This document shows, one piece after another, positions 1-8,468 of a DNA stretch of 64,000 nucleotides. The stretch is from positions 1 through 64,000 of the forward strand of contig CAZOSB010000010.1 of the NCBI GenBank assembly GCA_964582545.1, given 5' to 3'. The stretch comes from JAVVUJ01 sp964582545. GTDB taxonomy: Bacteria; Bacillota; Clostridia; Peptostreptococcales; Anaerovoracaceae. The first letter of the stretch is position 1. The number at the start of each line of letters is the position of its first letter. Below the pieces are notes generated by a model that was given only the letters and a program-made list of their open reading frames with translations, made no database searches and was not told the origin of the DNA. The translations under genes were made by a program, and so were the position numbers.

Positions 1-203
1 CAAAGAAGAATTTAGCCTGTGAAGGTAGGGTAGAAAAGGTTCTGGTGGAAGGACCTAGCAAGAAGAATTCCCAAACCTACACCGGTCGTACGGAGTCCAG
101 CAAGATTGTTAATTTCCCGGGAAATGAGGGAATGGTGGGCCAGATTGTGGAAGTGAAGATTACAAAGGGGCAAACTTTTAGCTTGACGGGGGAATTGGTG
201 TAA
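1..203 (+). CDS. miaB: tRNA-2-methylthio-N6-dimethylallyladenosine synthase, 3' end only
   Basis: Only the last 66 codons are in the window, read from base 3. They match the C-terminal TRAM domain of MiaB, with the landmark EGPSKKN followed by YTGRTESSKIVNF. MiaB is a radical-SAM enzyme that methylthiolates i6A37 in tRNA, and TRAM is its RNA-binding module. In many Firmicutes and Clostridia miaB is followed closely by mutS, mutL and miaA, the last of which makes the i6A substrate. Here those genes start about 8.7 kb later. The catalytic part lies upstream of the window. Confidence 0.93.
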   Translation, partial: KKNLACEGRVEKVLVEGPSKKNSQTYTGRTESSKIVNFPGNEGMVGQIVEVKITKGQTFSLTGELV

Positions 204-254
204 GGTTTATGGAAAACGATAAATAAATTTGATTACATCGGGAGGATAATACTA

Positions 255-626
255 ATGTATAGGTTATTTTCAGAGAGCATCAAAAACTATTTGTTAATCA
301 ACCAAGGGGAAAAGACGGAACGGTTGGCCCTTGCAAAACCATTGTTGCTCCTGACCGATTTTGCGTTATATGAAAAAGAGAAGGAAGAAAACACGGCTTT
401 ATATAGAAATGTCAAAAGAATTCTTGAAAACATGAGTTCTTTTATGAATCAATCTGGAGTAAAGGGAACAATTGCTTGGGAATTGACTTGTGTGGGATAT
501 GAATTGAACCCACCAAATTCATCGGGAAATGAACCTGAGGAAGAAACAGACGAAACCCTTAAGGCTCAAATGAAATTGATTGATTTGTTTTTATATAGTA
601 CGGTGTATTGGGGAAAGGGTGAATGA
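255..626 (+). CDS. hypothetical protein, 123 aa
   Basis: The ATG is preceded by a good GGGAGGA ribosome site (about 241-246). The protein is soluble and mostly helical by eye, with no signal peptide or membrane segment and an acidic stretch near residues 90-100. I do not recognise a family. It starts 51 bases after miaB and its stop is one base before the next gene's ATG, so it is probably translated together with the dihydrofolate-reductase-like gene. It is either an old miaB neighbour or the first gene of the inserted accessory block. Confidence 0.7.
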   Translation: MYRLFSESIKNYLLINQGEKTERLALAKPLLLLTDFALYEKEKEENTALYRNVKRILENMSSFMNQSGVKGTIAWELTCVGYELNPPNSSGNEPEEETDETLKAQMKLIDLFLYSTVYWGKGE

Positions 627-627
627 G

Positions 628-1161
628 ATGCGTAAGGTAATTCTGTATATTGCAATGAGTTTGGATGGATATATCGCCGACAAAAACGGAGGAGTTGCTT
701 GGCTTGACAGTCAGGACACAGAGAGTGACGAAGTTGGAAGTTATGAAAAATTTATAGAAACTATAGATACGGTGATCTTAGGATATAAAACCTATCATCA
801 AATTGTCACTGAGCTTTCACCGGATCATTGGGTCTATAGCGGTATGACAAGTTATGTGCTGACCCATAAGCAGCAGAAATCCATTGATGAGATTATTTTT
901 ACAGACCAAAGTTTAGCTGATTTAATTGCAAAACTTAAAGAGCAAAGCGGCAAAAACATATGGATTTGTGGCGGAGCAAGCATAGTGAATCAGCTTATTT
1001 CTCTTAACTTGATCGACTGTTTTCATATCACTGTTATTCCCACCATTTTGGGAGGGGGCATTCGACTATTTGACCAACATGCGGTGGAAACAAAACTAAA
1101 GCTTATCTCAACAGAAAGCTATAATGAAATGGTTGACTTAGTCTACGAAAGGCGTAAATAA
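628..1161 (+). CDS. dihydrofolate reductase family protein (RibD C-terminal-like)
   Basis: The 177-residue protein begins MRKVILYIAMSLDGYIAD, the typical opening of the DHFR-like family that includes B. subtilis YyaP/YwjB. The ICGGAS motif (about 110-115) and the GGGIRLF motif (about 145-150) are the expected nucleotide-binding loops. The ATG at 628 is chosen because the family starts here and GGGGAAAGGGTGA lies just upstream; a longer in-frame reading from 580 would overlap the previous gene. These proteins bind NADPH and are usually reductases of pterin- or riboflavin-like substrates, but most have no proven role. True folate DHFR activity cannot be claimed. Confidence 0.88.
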   Translation: MRKVILYIAMSLDGYIADKNGGVAWLDSQDTESDEVGSYEKFIETIDTVILGYKTYHQIVTELSPDHWVYSGMTSYVLTHKQQKSIDEIIFTDQSLADLIAKLKEQSGKNIWICGGASIVNQLISLNLIDCFHITVIPTILGGGIRLFDQHAVETKLKLISTESYNEMVDLVYERRK

Positions 1162-1171
1162 TGGAGGACTG

Positions 1172-1816
1172 ATGAAACAAAAACCAAATATTAGCACAGT
1201 ATATCCCGTCCTCGGCGTAGATACGGTCACTTATGTGAAGCCAACCATAAAAAATCCCAACATTATAGTGGGAGACTTTACTTATTTTTCTGACAAGGAC
1301 TTTGAAAGCCACGTTACCCATCACTACGATTTTAACGGAGACAAGCTGATTATCGGCAAGTTTTGTCAGATAGCCGCCGGTGTCAACTTTATTATGAACG
1401 GTGCAAATCACCAAATGAACGCTGTATCAACCTTTCCATTTTATATTATGGAAGGCTGGGAGCAGGAAGTGCCCTCGCCTGATAAAATGCCCATCAAAGG
1501 GGACACCATAGTAGGTAACGATGTTTGGATTGGGCAGAATACCACCATTTTATCCGGGGTAAAAATCGGTGATGGCGCCATTATCGGAGCAAATAGCACA
1601 GTAGGCAGTGATGTTGCACCTTACACCATCGTTGTGGGCAACCCAGCCAAATTTGTTAGAAAAAGATTTGACGATGAGCTAATTGAACTTATGCTAAAAT
1701 TCAAATGGTGGGACAAACCAATTGAAGAGATTAATTCGCTCATACCCCTTTTGTCGGATAATGACTTGGAAAAGGTGAAAAAACAAATTAGAGAGGGTGG
1801 ATACATTGAGTCTTAA
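1172..1816 (+). CDS. Vat-type xenobiotic (streptogramin A-like) O-acetyltransferase
   Basis: The 214-residue protein is a left-handed beta-helix acyltransferase. N-terminal GDFTYFSD and HVTHHYDF, then NGANHQMNAVSTFPF, then hexapeptide repeats (VGNDVWIGQNTTILSG, IGDGAIIGANSTV, VVGNPAK) match the virginiamycin/chloramphenicol (XAT/Vat) family. The His in NGANH corresponds to the catalytic base. The family transfers acetyl from acetyl-CoA to a drug hydroxyl, but chromosomal relatives often have other acceptors. It begins 10 bases after the DHFR-like gene with GGAGG upstream. Antibiotic resistance is an inference from the family only. Confidence 0.9.
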   Translation: MKQKPNISTVYPVLGVDTVTYVKPTIKNPNIIVGDFTYFSDKDFESHVTHHYDFNGDKLIIGKFCQIAAGVNFIMNGANHQMNAVSTFPFYIMEGWEQEVPSPDKMPIKGDTIVGNDVWIGQNTTILSGVKIGDGAIIGANSTVGSDVAPYTIVVGNPAKFVRKRFDDELIELMLKFKWWDKPIEEINSLIPLLSDNDLEKVKKQIREGGYIES

Positions 1817-1842
1817 TGCCATAATAAAAAAGGGGGCCATAC

Positions 1843-2472
1843 ATGCAAACAAATAGACTTGAAGCATTCAGCGACGGCGTTATGGCGATTATCATTACCA
1901 TAATGGTTCTTAACATACCGCTTCCAACAAAAATCTCCTCTGAAAGCATCACCGAGCTTGCTTTTGCAATCGCTGTGTTTTTTGTAAGCTTTATCGTTGT
2001 TGGCTCTCAATGGGTCAAGCACCATTGGTTATTTCATCAATGCACCCAAGTATCCCAAAAGGTGATATGGCGGAACATCTTATATCTATTCTTCTTATCA
2101 CTTTTGCCCCTTTTCACAAAATGGATTATGGAAAATCCTAAAGAGGTAGTTCCAGCAATTTCTTATGATATTGTGTTTATTGCTGTATCCATAAGCTTTC
2201 ATGTAATACATAATGCAGTTCTAAAAGAAAGTGACGAATCAAGCGAATTATATAAGCTTTCAAAGATACGGAAAACTCAGCGACCATGGTTGTTCTTTTT
2301 ATTAATCATTTTGGGAACTATAGCGATATTTGTTTTATCCTTCTATAATCCTACGATCTCTATTATATTTTTCGTTGCATTACCCGTGGTGTCTACCTTG
2401 ATAAACCTTTGGAGAGAAAAACCATACGGCACCATAAGGCAGCACGAGAAAAGAAGGAGAAAGAAAGCATGA
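1843..2472 (+). CDS. TMEM175/DUF1211-family membrane protein (putative K+ channel)
   Basis: The 209-residue protein opens with RLEAFSDGVMAIIITIMVL, which carries the RxxxFSD signature of bacterial TMEM175 proteins in the first transmembrane helix. About six hydrophobic helices follow and the tail is basic. Length agrees with bacterial members (about 200 residues), which form tetrameric potassium-permeable channels. AAAAGGGGG lies just upstream of the ATG. The stop overlaps the ATG of the next gene (ATGA), indicating translational coupling. Confidence 0.88.
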   Translation: MQTNRLEAFSDGVMAIIITIMVLNIPLPTKISSESITELAFAIAVFFVSFIVVGSQWVKHHWLFHQCTQVSQKVIWRNILYLFFLSLLPLFTKWIMENPKEVVPAISYDIVFIAVSISFHVIHNAVLKESDESSELYKLSKIRKTQRPWLFFLLIILGTIAIFVLSFYNPTISIIFFVALPVVSTLINLWREKPYGTIRQHEKRRRKKA

Positions 2473-2909
2473 TCCATATTCGGGAAGCTATAAAAACTGA
2501 CCTTGAGGAACTTCTACATTTATATGAGCAATTGCATTGCAACCCTTTTCCGGGGCTTACGGTTGAGGTAACCAACTTATGGGAAACCATATTGGCAGAT
2601 GGGAACCACCACATTATTGTTGCATCCAAAGGTGATAGGATTCTCTCATCCTGCGTACTTATAATCATTCCCAATTTAACACATAACCAACGACCATATG
2701 CTTTAATTGAAAACGTGATAACCGATGAAAACCACAGAAATAAAGGCTATTCTACATTGTGTCTGAACTTTGCTCGAGAGATAGCCAAGCAGAATCACTG
2801 CTATAAAATTATGCTGCTAACCGGTTCCAAGAGTGACAGTACTTTACGATTCTATGAAAAAGCAGGATACAATAAAAATGATAAAACTGCCTTTATTCAG
2901 TGGATTTGA
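2469..2909 (+). CDS. GNAT-family N-acetyltransferase
   Basis: The 146-residue protein has the GNAT layout: N-terminal IREAIKTDLEELLHLYEQL, then the acetyl-CoA binding region ENVITDENHRNKGYSTLCL (a degenerate R/Q-x-x-G-x-G/A loop), then MLLTGSKSDSTLRFYEKAGY near the C terminus. The start at 2469 is chosen because it overlaps the preceding stop as ATGA and the family begins here; a longer in-frame reading from 2409 would lie inside the TMEM175 gene. Substrate is unknown. Confidence 0.87.
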   Translation: MIHIREAIKTDLEELLHLYEQLHCNPFPGLTVEVTNLWETILADGNHHIIVASKGDRILSSCVLIIIPNLTHNQRPYALIENVITDENHRNKGYSTLCLNFAREIAKQNHCYKIMLLTGSKSDSTLRFYEKAGYNKNDKTAFIQWI

Positions 2910-3034
2910 TTGTTGAATTAAGGGTGTATTTGGATTTGGGGTTTATGTATTAGCAATTAGGCGAAGTTGAGAACTTAATGAAAATGATGAAAAAAATGAT
3001 TTTTAATTAACTAGAGAGAAGACTGAGGAAATAA

Positions 3035-3850
3035 ATGAGTATGTCTAATATGATTTACGATATTAGAACAAGTGAATCTGCTCAACAGACATTGACAAAT
3101 ATCACTGGCGTACAAATCAAAGTGTGGGAACAATATATTGATCGCGAATGTGAATATGAATGTACAAATGATTTTTTGGAAAACGTAATCAAGGCCCATG
3201 GACATTTTCCTCATAGCTATAGAGATTTTGAATTTATCTTCTTTCATGTAACGACGAGTGCTAACGGATGTGCATCTTATTGTAAGCATGGTATATTAGA
3301 TCTGAAGCAAGCTTATTTATGCCATGACTCGGAGCTGAGAAAATTTTTAGAAGAGCATGATATCTACATTGATTTGGAGGAGCAATTATTGACATACTGC
3401 GGAGAATCATTTGATATTACTTTCGGAGATTGCCCAGAACCATACACAGAAGCTCATAATTGTTGGTCCATCGGGAGAAAGTTTTATTTTGATTACACTA
3501 TATGTGGGTTCTTATCAGTGCAGGAGCAACACCCTTATAGCGGGCAAGTCCATCATAGACCAGAAATTTTAATGGATATAGACAATCTTCTTAAGACTAC
3601 ATTGTCACAAGAGTGGAGGCTAACGCATGATCCCTATGAGATAGTAGCCAAGGTAAATGGCGAAAAAATTGTATATAATGGTGATGATAACAGGAGTGAT
3701 AGTGAGAAGGTGTTGAATTACCTGACTAAGGCATATCGCACATCATTTGACAAAATGTCTCAGAATATACTTTACATTAAAAATCATGTGCAGATACCAT
3801 ATTTAGATATTCTCTGCATAAATCCTATAGAGCATTTGATAAATTATTAA
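3035..3850 (+). CDS. uncharacterised protein, 271 aa, possible ADP-ribosyltransferase-like fold
   Basis: I do not recognise this family with certainty. The ATG has GAGGAAATAA upstream. The segment FFHVTTSANG...CKHGILDL (about residues 69-90) resembles the first motif of H-type ADP-ribosyltransferase folds (H-x-T, then N, then an Ile-Leu/Gly turn), as seen in Tpt1 and DarT-like enzymes. A later YFDYTICGFLS and HHRPEIL could be further core strands, but I cannot place the catalytic triad with confidence. No signal peptide or membrane helix is visible. It stands alone, with 125 bases before it and about 100 after. It could equally be an unrelated accessory protein. Confidence 0.7.
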   Translation: MSMSNMIYDIRTSESAQQTLTNITGVQIKVWEQYIDRECEYECTNDFLENVIKAHGHFPHSYRDFEFIFFHVTTSANGCASYCKHGILDLKQAYLCHDSELRKFLEEHDIYIDLEEQLLTYCGESFDITFGDCPEPYTEAHNCWSIGRKFYFDYTICGFLSVQEQHPYSGQVHHRPEILMDIDNLLKTTLSQEWRLTHDPYEIVAKVNGEKIVYNGDDNRSDSEKVLNYLTKAYRTSFDKMSQNILYIKNHVQIPYLDILCINPIEHLINY

Positions 3851-3951
3851 TATTTTTTATTTCGTGGAGCAAAATGAACTTCCCATTATGTTTATAATGG
3901 GTAGAAGAAAATAACAATGGAATGATGATGGACGCAAATGGAGGGTGCCAC

Positions 3952-4902
3952 TTGAAAAAAGAGAAGGACAATAAAAATTTTTGGGGTATGTATGCTAAGT
4001 TTTATGATGCCGAAGTCCTTAGGTTTAGTGGTGTTGCCTATCAAAACATGTATGCATTGATGTCTAATTCGCTAACGAAAGACATGGATGTGCTGGAAAT
4101 TGCCACTGGGACAGGGTTAATTGCAATAAATATTGCAACATTTGTGCATTCCGTTGAGGCAACGGATTTTTCCTCAAAAATGATTGAAACTGCAAGAAAA
4201 AAGCATAGCCCTGAAAACGTGCATTTTTCAGTTGAAGATGCTACAAAGCTTTCATTCTCTGATAGCACCTTTGATGCGGTTATCATATCAAATGCACTAC
4301 ACATTATGCCAGACCCACAGGCGGTGTTGGCCTCTATTAAAAGAGTGCTAAAGCCGGGGGGTCTACTGATTGCGCCCACATTTTCACATGGACATCTGGG
4401 TAATTCAACATGGAAACTGAATACTCTCATTTTAAAGTTAATTGGATTTGAAACCTATTCAAAATGGACACCAGAAGAATTTGTTGCGTTTATGAGTAGA
4501 AACGGATTTGAGGTTAAAAATTGGTCTGTGCTGAAAGCCGCCTTTCCGCTTATCTATTTGGAAGCAACAATGATAGAGAAAAAAATCATGAAAAAAATTA
4601 AGATTACTGTTATGAAAATGGCTCAATACAACGATTTGATTGCTGAATATGAAAATCCGTTAGAACACCCTTGTGACATGAGAATCGGGCAGGTATTTAT
4701 TTCTAACGGTTTTGTAAAACCACATGAAATGTGCAATAGTGCTTGGGAGAGTATGTCTTTCTTTGTGAAGACACTGGCAGAGGGTGGTGGAAATTTTTAT
4801 GATGGTTGGATGAAAAACAGAAATTCTGCGATGATTTCCTGTAATGACGGTTTTCGTCCGGTCAGCTTTTATATTAAAGCACTTGAGGAGGATGCGAATT
4901 AA
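3952..4902 (+). CDS. class I SAM-dependent methyltransferase fused to a TIGR04076 domain
   Basis: Residues about 10-205 form a Rossmann methyltransferase: VLEIATGTGLIAINIA is motif I, then EATDFSSKMIETA, then SNALHIMP and VLKPGGLLIAPTF. About residues 212-316 match the small TIGR04076 family: MKKIKITVMKM, GQVFISNGFVKP, CNSAWESM and the CNDGFRPVSF tail. The junction carries an internal ATG (4588) where a stand-alone TIGR04076 protein would begin. I prefer the TTG start at 3952 with GGAGGG six bases before it; a longer ATG start at 3922 is possible. The stop overlaps the next ATG. The acceptor substrate is unknown. Confidence 0.85.
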   Translation: MKKEKDNKNFWGMYAKFYDAEVLRFSGVAYQNMYALMSNSLTKDMDVLEIATGTGLIAINIATFVHSVEATDFSSKMIETARKKHSPENVHFSVEDATKLSFSDSTFDAVIISNALHIMPDPQAVLASIKRVLKPGGLLIAPTFSHGHLGNSTWKLNTLILKLIGFETYSKWTPEEFVAFMSRNGFEVKNWSVLKAAFPLIYLEATMIEKKIMKKIKITVMKMAQYNDLIAEYENPLEHPCDMRIGQVFISNGFVKPHEMCNSAWESMSFFVKTLAEGGGNFYDGWMKNRNSAMISCNDGFRPVSFYIKALEEDAN

Positions 4903-5360
4903 TGAAAAAGATTATGTTTGTTTGCCATGGTAACATTTGTCGTTCGCCTATGGCTGAGTTTATATTTAAAAGCTTGATAGAAAAGAATGGATTTTCAGAA
5001 CAATTTCTCGTTCAATCATGTGCCACAAGCACAGAAGAAATTGGTAACCCTGTTTATCCACCGGCAAGAACAGAACTAAAAAAATACGGTATTTCATGCG
5101 ATGGCAAATATTCCGTTCAGTTGCGAAAAAACGATTACGATAATTACGACCTTTTTATTTGTATGGATAGCAACAATGTCAGAAATGCAAACAGAATTTT
5201 TGATAAAGACACTGACAAAAAAATACATAAATTAATGGAGTATACAGATAAAAAAGGTGATGTGACCGACCCTTGGTATACCGGCGATTTTGACATCTGT
5301 TATAAAGACATCCTCGCTGGTTGTGAGGGGTTATTGAACATGTTAATTGCAAATATCTAG
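4902..5360 (+). CDS. low-molecular-weight protein tyrosine phosphatase family
   Basis: The 152-residue protein starts MKKIMFVCHGNICRSPMAE, which contains the CX5R phosphatase loop with the nucleophile Cys. The general-acid Asp is in TDPWYTGDFD near residue 126. Length and architecture match LMW-PTP enzymes (about 150-160 residues), which dephosphorylate phosphotyrosine or phosphoarginine proteins. The ATG overlaps the TAA of the methyltransferase fusion by one base, so the two are coupled. Confidence 0.92.
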   Translation: MKKIMFVCHGNICRSPMAEFIFKSLIEKNGFSEQFLVQSCATSTEEIGNPVYPPARTELKKYGISCDGKYSVQLRKNDYDNYDLFICMDSNNVRNANRIFDKDTDKKIHKLMEYTDKKGDVTDPWYTGDFDICYKDILAGCEGLLNMLIANI

Positions 5361-5457
5361 ATTTATGGACGGCTAAAACTATCATGCAATCTATGAAAAA
5401 CAGGGCATATAGTGTTAGTAAAATAACATCATGATCATTTATTTGAAAGGAAAACTT

Positions 5458-5925
5458 ATGACAAATAAATCAAAACTTATATTAAACACCTTTGATGGAA
5501 CAATGAAAAATCTTCAAATTTTACCGCAACAAAGAGAAACCGTAGTAGAGTTTGAAATCAATTATTACAATTATGAAGATAAAGCAATTCATGCCCTTAT
5601 GCAATTTAACGATGTAATTGCTATTGATTTTCAAGTTAATTATTTTGATAATTGTTTTGGTACTGATTTATGCGGTTTTTATGAAATCATTGATATTGAT
5701 TATAAGGCCAATCTTTTAAATAAAATTTTCTTAAACAGGCGTGAAGGGTTCCTTATGCATGGCGATTATCATTATGACGAAGAAGATAAAAATGATAAGT
5801 TGAATTGGAGGGATCCCGTAGAAAGTATCTTACAAGAAATTGACCAATACCACCTATACCAGCAACAAACCGATGGTGGGGTATTTTTAATATTTTGCAA
5901 AGACTTTATCCTAATCGATAAATAA
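5458..5925 (+). CDS. hypothetical acidic protein, 155 aa
   Basis: The ATG at 5458 is preferred because GAAAGGAAAA lies directly upstream; a longer reading from 5431 lacks one. The protein is rich in Asp, Tyr and Phe, with a short Asp/Glu-rich patch (DYHYDEEDKNDK). No membrane segment or recognised motif is visible. Small acidic proteins of this kind in accessory blocks are often immunity or antitoxin-like proteins, but nothing here proves that. Confidence 0.65.
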   Translation: MTNKSKLILNTFDGTMKNLQILPQQRETVVEFEINYYNYEDKAIHALMQFNDVIAIDFQVNYFDNCFGTDLCGFYEIIDIDYKANLLNKIFLNRREGFLMHGDYHYDEEDKNDKLNWRDPVESILQEIDQYHLYQQQTDGGVFLIFCKDFILIDK

Positions 5926-6004
5926 ATTTTTTGAAGATTACTTCATCTTTTTTTATATTATAGAGATTGTTCAGTATTAATTATTGAAAGTTCACGGTGA
6001 ATCT

Positions 6005-6721
6005 ATGAATATACAAAAACTAAACATTCAAGGCATCCCGGCAATAGTTTATGGAGAGCCTTCAGAAAAACTATTTCTATTCATTCACGGCAAGTGTGGG
6101 TATAAAGAAGAAGCAAAAGACTTTGCTCCGATTGCCTGTAATAAAGGATATCAGGTACTGAGCTTTGATTTGCCGGAGCACGGTGAACGCAGCAACGAAA
6201 CTGGTACTTTTAACCCTTGGCACGCGGTTCCCGATCTCAAGTGCATATTATCCTATGCAAAGGAAAGATGGAGCCAAATTAGTATTCGGGCAAACAGTAT
6301 GGGCGTTTACTTCTCAATGCTCAGCTTTTCCGAAGAATCCATTCATAGTTGCCTGTTCGTATCACCCATATTAGATATGGAGCGACTCATTGGCAATCTG
6401 TTGAAATGGTCTGGAGTTACGGAAGAATATTTGGAAAAGGAAAAAACAATTCCTATTGATTTTGGAGAGACGCTTTATTGGGAGTACTTTACCTATGTCC
6501 GAGAACACAGAGTTACAAAATGGGATGCTCCCACATTTATTTTGTATGGCTCGGCAGACAATCTAGTAGAACAAAAAACAGTGGAAACTTTTGTTTCGCA
6601 GTATAACTGCAGGCTGACAGTGGTGGAGGGTGGAGAACATTGGTTTCATACCAAAGAACAATTGGAAATTCTTAAACAATGGACAGAGAAAAACTTAAGA
6701 GATAATTTAAAAGAGAACTAA
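6005..6721 (+). CDS. alpha/beta hydrolase
   Basis: The protein has the hydrolase order: LFLFIHGKCGYKEEA (oxyanion loop), SFDLPEHGERS, the nucleophile elbow IRANSMGVYFS with Ser in A-N-S-M-G (a relaxed GxSxG), the acid loop LYGSADNLV and the terminal His in GGEHWFH. That is a full Ser-Asp-His triad. The start at ATG 6005 is preferred over a TTG at 5984 because GGTGA precedes it closely. Likely substrate is a small ester or peptide, not determinable. Confidence 0.85.
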   Translation: MNIQKLNIQGIPAIVYGEPSEKLFLFIHGKCGYKEEAKDFAPIACNKGYQVLSFDLPEHGERSNETGTFNPWHAVPDLKCILSYAKERWSQISIRANSMGVYFSMLSFSEESIHSCLFVSPILDMERLIGNLLKWSGVTEEYLEKEKTIPIDFGETLYWEYFTYVREHRVTKWDAPTFILYGSADNLVEQKTVETFVSQYNCRLTVVEGGEHWFHTKEQLEILKQWTEKNLRDNLKEN

Positions 6722-6731
6722 TAGGTAAAAA

Positions 6732-7679
6732 ATGGATAAATTTAGTTTTGAATTATTAACACTTTTAAAAGAGCAATTTGAAAAAATAGTTAAAAATAAG
6801 AAATATCAAATAACAGATGTGGGTAAAGAGTTTTCTGCACGTCAGTTTTATCTTGAAAACTTGGAAGATAATCTGTTTGAACCCATGACATCTCGTGTTT
6901 TATCCCTATACTCAAATGGCAGTGGAAACGAATTAGAAGATAAGATGAAAGCTCTCAGGTCTTCGTCTGCCATGACTTATAATTTACTAGGCAACCATGA
7001 TATTGTGCTATGGGGAGATTCAATATTGGGAGCAGGAAAATATTCATTGCAGTACGAATGGCAAGGACATACTCTGAAAGCAGGACAAAGAGGACAGCCT
7101 GCAAACATTGATGCATTGCTTATATGTGAGGACACTGGGGAAATCATTGCAATAGAAATGAAAATGACTGAATGGATTTTCAACTCGCCCGGAAAACTAA
7201 AAAGTGTTTATCTAAACTATGAAAATTATGATGATAAGGAAGCCGGTGTGCTGTTTAGTGAAATTGCTAATGGATTAATAAAACCCGTATCAGATTATGA
7301 AACCAAGTCGCAAAATCAGACAGAATATTCGCCTTCCCTGACCAGATACGATGGATTTCAAATGCTCAAGCACACAGTAGCACTATATAATGCTTGTAAA
7401 GAAAACCGGTTTTGTTGTAAAAGATTAACCCTTGTAAACTGCGTGTGGGAGCCGAGCTTTACAGATAAATTCTCAGCCTTGGCAAAAAAAAAGTACACTG
7501 CCGCCTTATCAAGGGAACATATTGAATTTAGTACATTCTATTCGCAAATGCAGCCGGTAAAAGAACTTTTTAAGAGCTTAGGCATTGATTTTGACATTTG
7601 CTATTACAGCCTTTCTGATTTTGCTAAGATCATCTCTCTGTCAGAACAGCGGTCTGCATATTTAGAGCGATATTGTTAG
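6732..7679 (+). CDS. PD-(D/E)XK nuclease-like protein (putative solitary restriction endonuclease)
   Basis: The 315-residue protein contains GQPANIDALLICEDTG followed by EIIAIEMKMTEW, which fits the D...ExK core of the PD-(D/E)XK superfamily (around residues 121-145). ALRSSSAMTYNLLGN resembles a motif in the PGN_0703 group of putative restriction endonucleases. Ten bases separate it from the hydrolase, with only a weak ribosome site. No DNA methyltransferase of the restriction type is beside it; the nearby methyltransferase looks like a small-molecule enzyme. Nuclease activity is therefore an inference. Confidence 0.72.
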   Translation: MDKFSFELLTLLKEQFEKIVKNKKYQITDVGKEFSARQFYLENLEDNLFEPMTSRVLSLYSNGSGNELEDKMKALRSSSAMTYNLLGNHDIVLWGDSILGAGKYSLQYEWQGHTLKAGQRGQPANIDALLICEDTGEIIAIEMKMTEWIFNSPGKLKSVYLNYENYDDKEAGVLFSEIANGLIKPVSDYETKSQNQTEYSPSLTRYDGFQMLKHTVALYNACKENRFCCKRLTLVNCVWEPSFTDKFSALAKKKYTAALSREHIEFSTFYSQMQPVKELFKSLGIDFDICYYSLSDFAKIISLSEQRSAYLERYC

Positions 7680-7753
7680 GGCGTGTCCTCTTAAACAATG
7701 AACTATCTACCTTATCTTATATATGTTAATATAGGGATGATACTAATATCATA

Positions 7754-7852
7754 ACTGTTCCAAATCATGCCCCCATTAAAATTGGGACATTAAATCAAAT
7801 CATAACAGATATTTATAAAGAAAACGACATTAATAAAGATGAATTTATATAA
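7754..7852 (+). pseudogene. remnant of a HicA toxin (C-terminal end only)
   Basis: This stretch reads TVPNHAPIKIGTLNQI...DKDEFI stop-type sequence, which is the conserved C-terminal part of HicA mRNA interferases (VPNH, then K-x-GTL, then a terminal EEF). The N-terminal half with the catalytic His is missing and no start lies in frame. A near-identical copy is at 8693-8803. The rest of 7680-8035 is AT-rich and holds nothing else I can identify. Confidence 0.75.
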
Positions 7853-8035
7853 AGGCTTCTATAGAAAAAATGGAGGATATTGAATATACATTATAGCAAT
7901 TTTAGAGAATAGGGACTGTTTATTAGTTCAAATTTATGATAATATATAAAAATAAAACTAGTTATAATATAATTGAGAACTTGAAATTAGCTCAACATTT
8001 CAAAATTGAAGGGCTAAAATAAGGAGGTTCTGCTA

Positions 8036-8281
8036 ATGTTAAGACCACGGGCAAAGGAAGCAAAACCACTTGCTGATTATAAAATTTTGGTTATTTTTGA
8101 TACAGGGGAAAAAAAAATATACGATATTAAGCCCCAGCTTTCACATGTATTTTTTGCACCCCTTATTGATGAGAGTCTATTCAAAACCGTTCGGGCAAAC
8201 GGCATAACCATTGAATGGGATAATGATATTGACATTTGCCCCGATGATTTATATTATGGCAGTGCAATTTATAATGGCTGA
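8036..8281 (+). CDS. DUF2442 domain protein
   Basis: The 81-residue protein has the DUF2442 pattern: LRPRAKEAKPLADYKILVIFDTGEKKIYDIKP, then VRANGITIEWDNDIDICPDDLY. The family signature GTIEW-x-N-x-D-L/I-CPD is intact. An AAGGAGG site precedes the ATG. DUF2442 proteins often pair with DUF4160 proteins in what are suspected toxin-antitoxin pairs; no DUF4160 partner is present. It sits between two HicA fragments in decayed accessory DNA. Confidence 0.82.
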   Translation: MLRPRAKEAKPLADYKILVIFDTGEKKIYDIKPQLSHVFFAPLIDESLFKTVRANGITIEWDNDIDICPDDLYYGSAIYNG

Positions 8282-8468
8282 TGGAAAAAAAAGAAACATA
8301 AAAATTCTAATGAGAAAAAGAATTAAATAGATAAACTTTACTATAAATTTGTCTTTTCATATGTTTAATATTTATTAATGATATTTAAGCATAATAAAGA
8401 TATTTACTAAAATATTTGGTAAAATAAAAATAAAACTAAATAAAAATATTTAGAAAGGAAAATGTATA

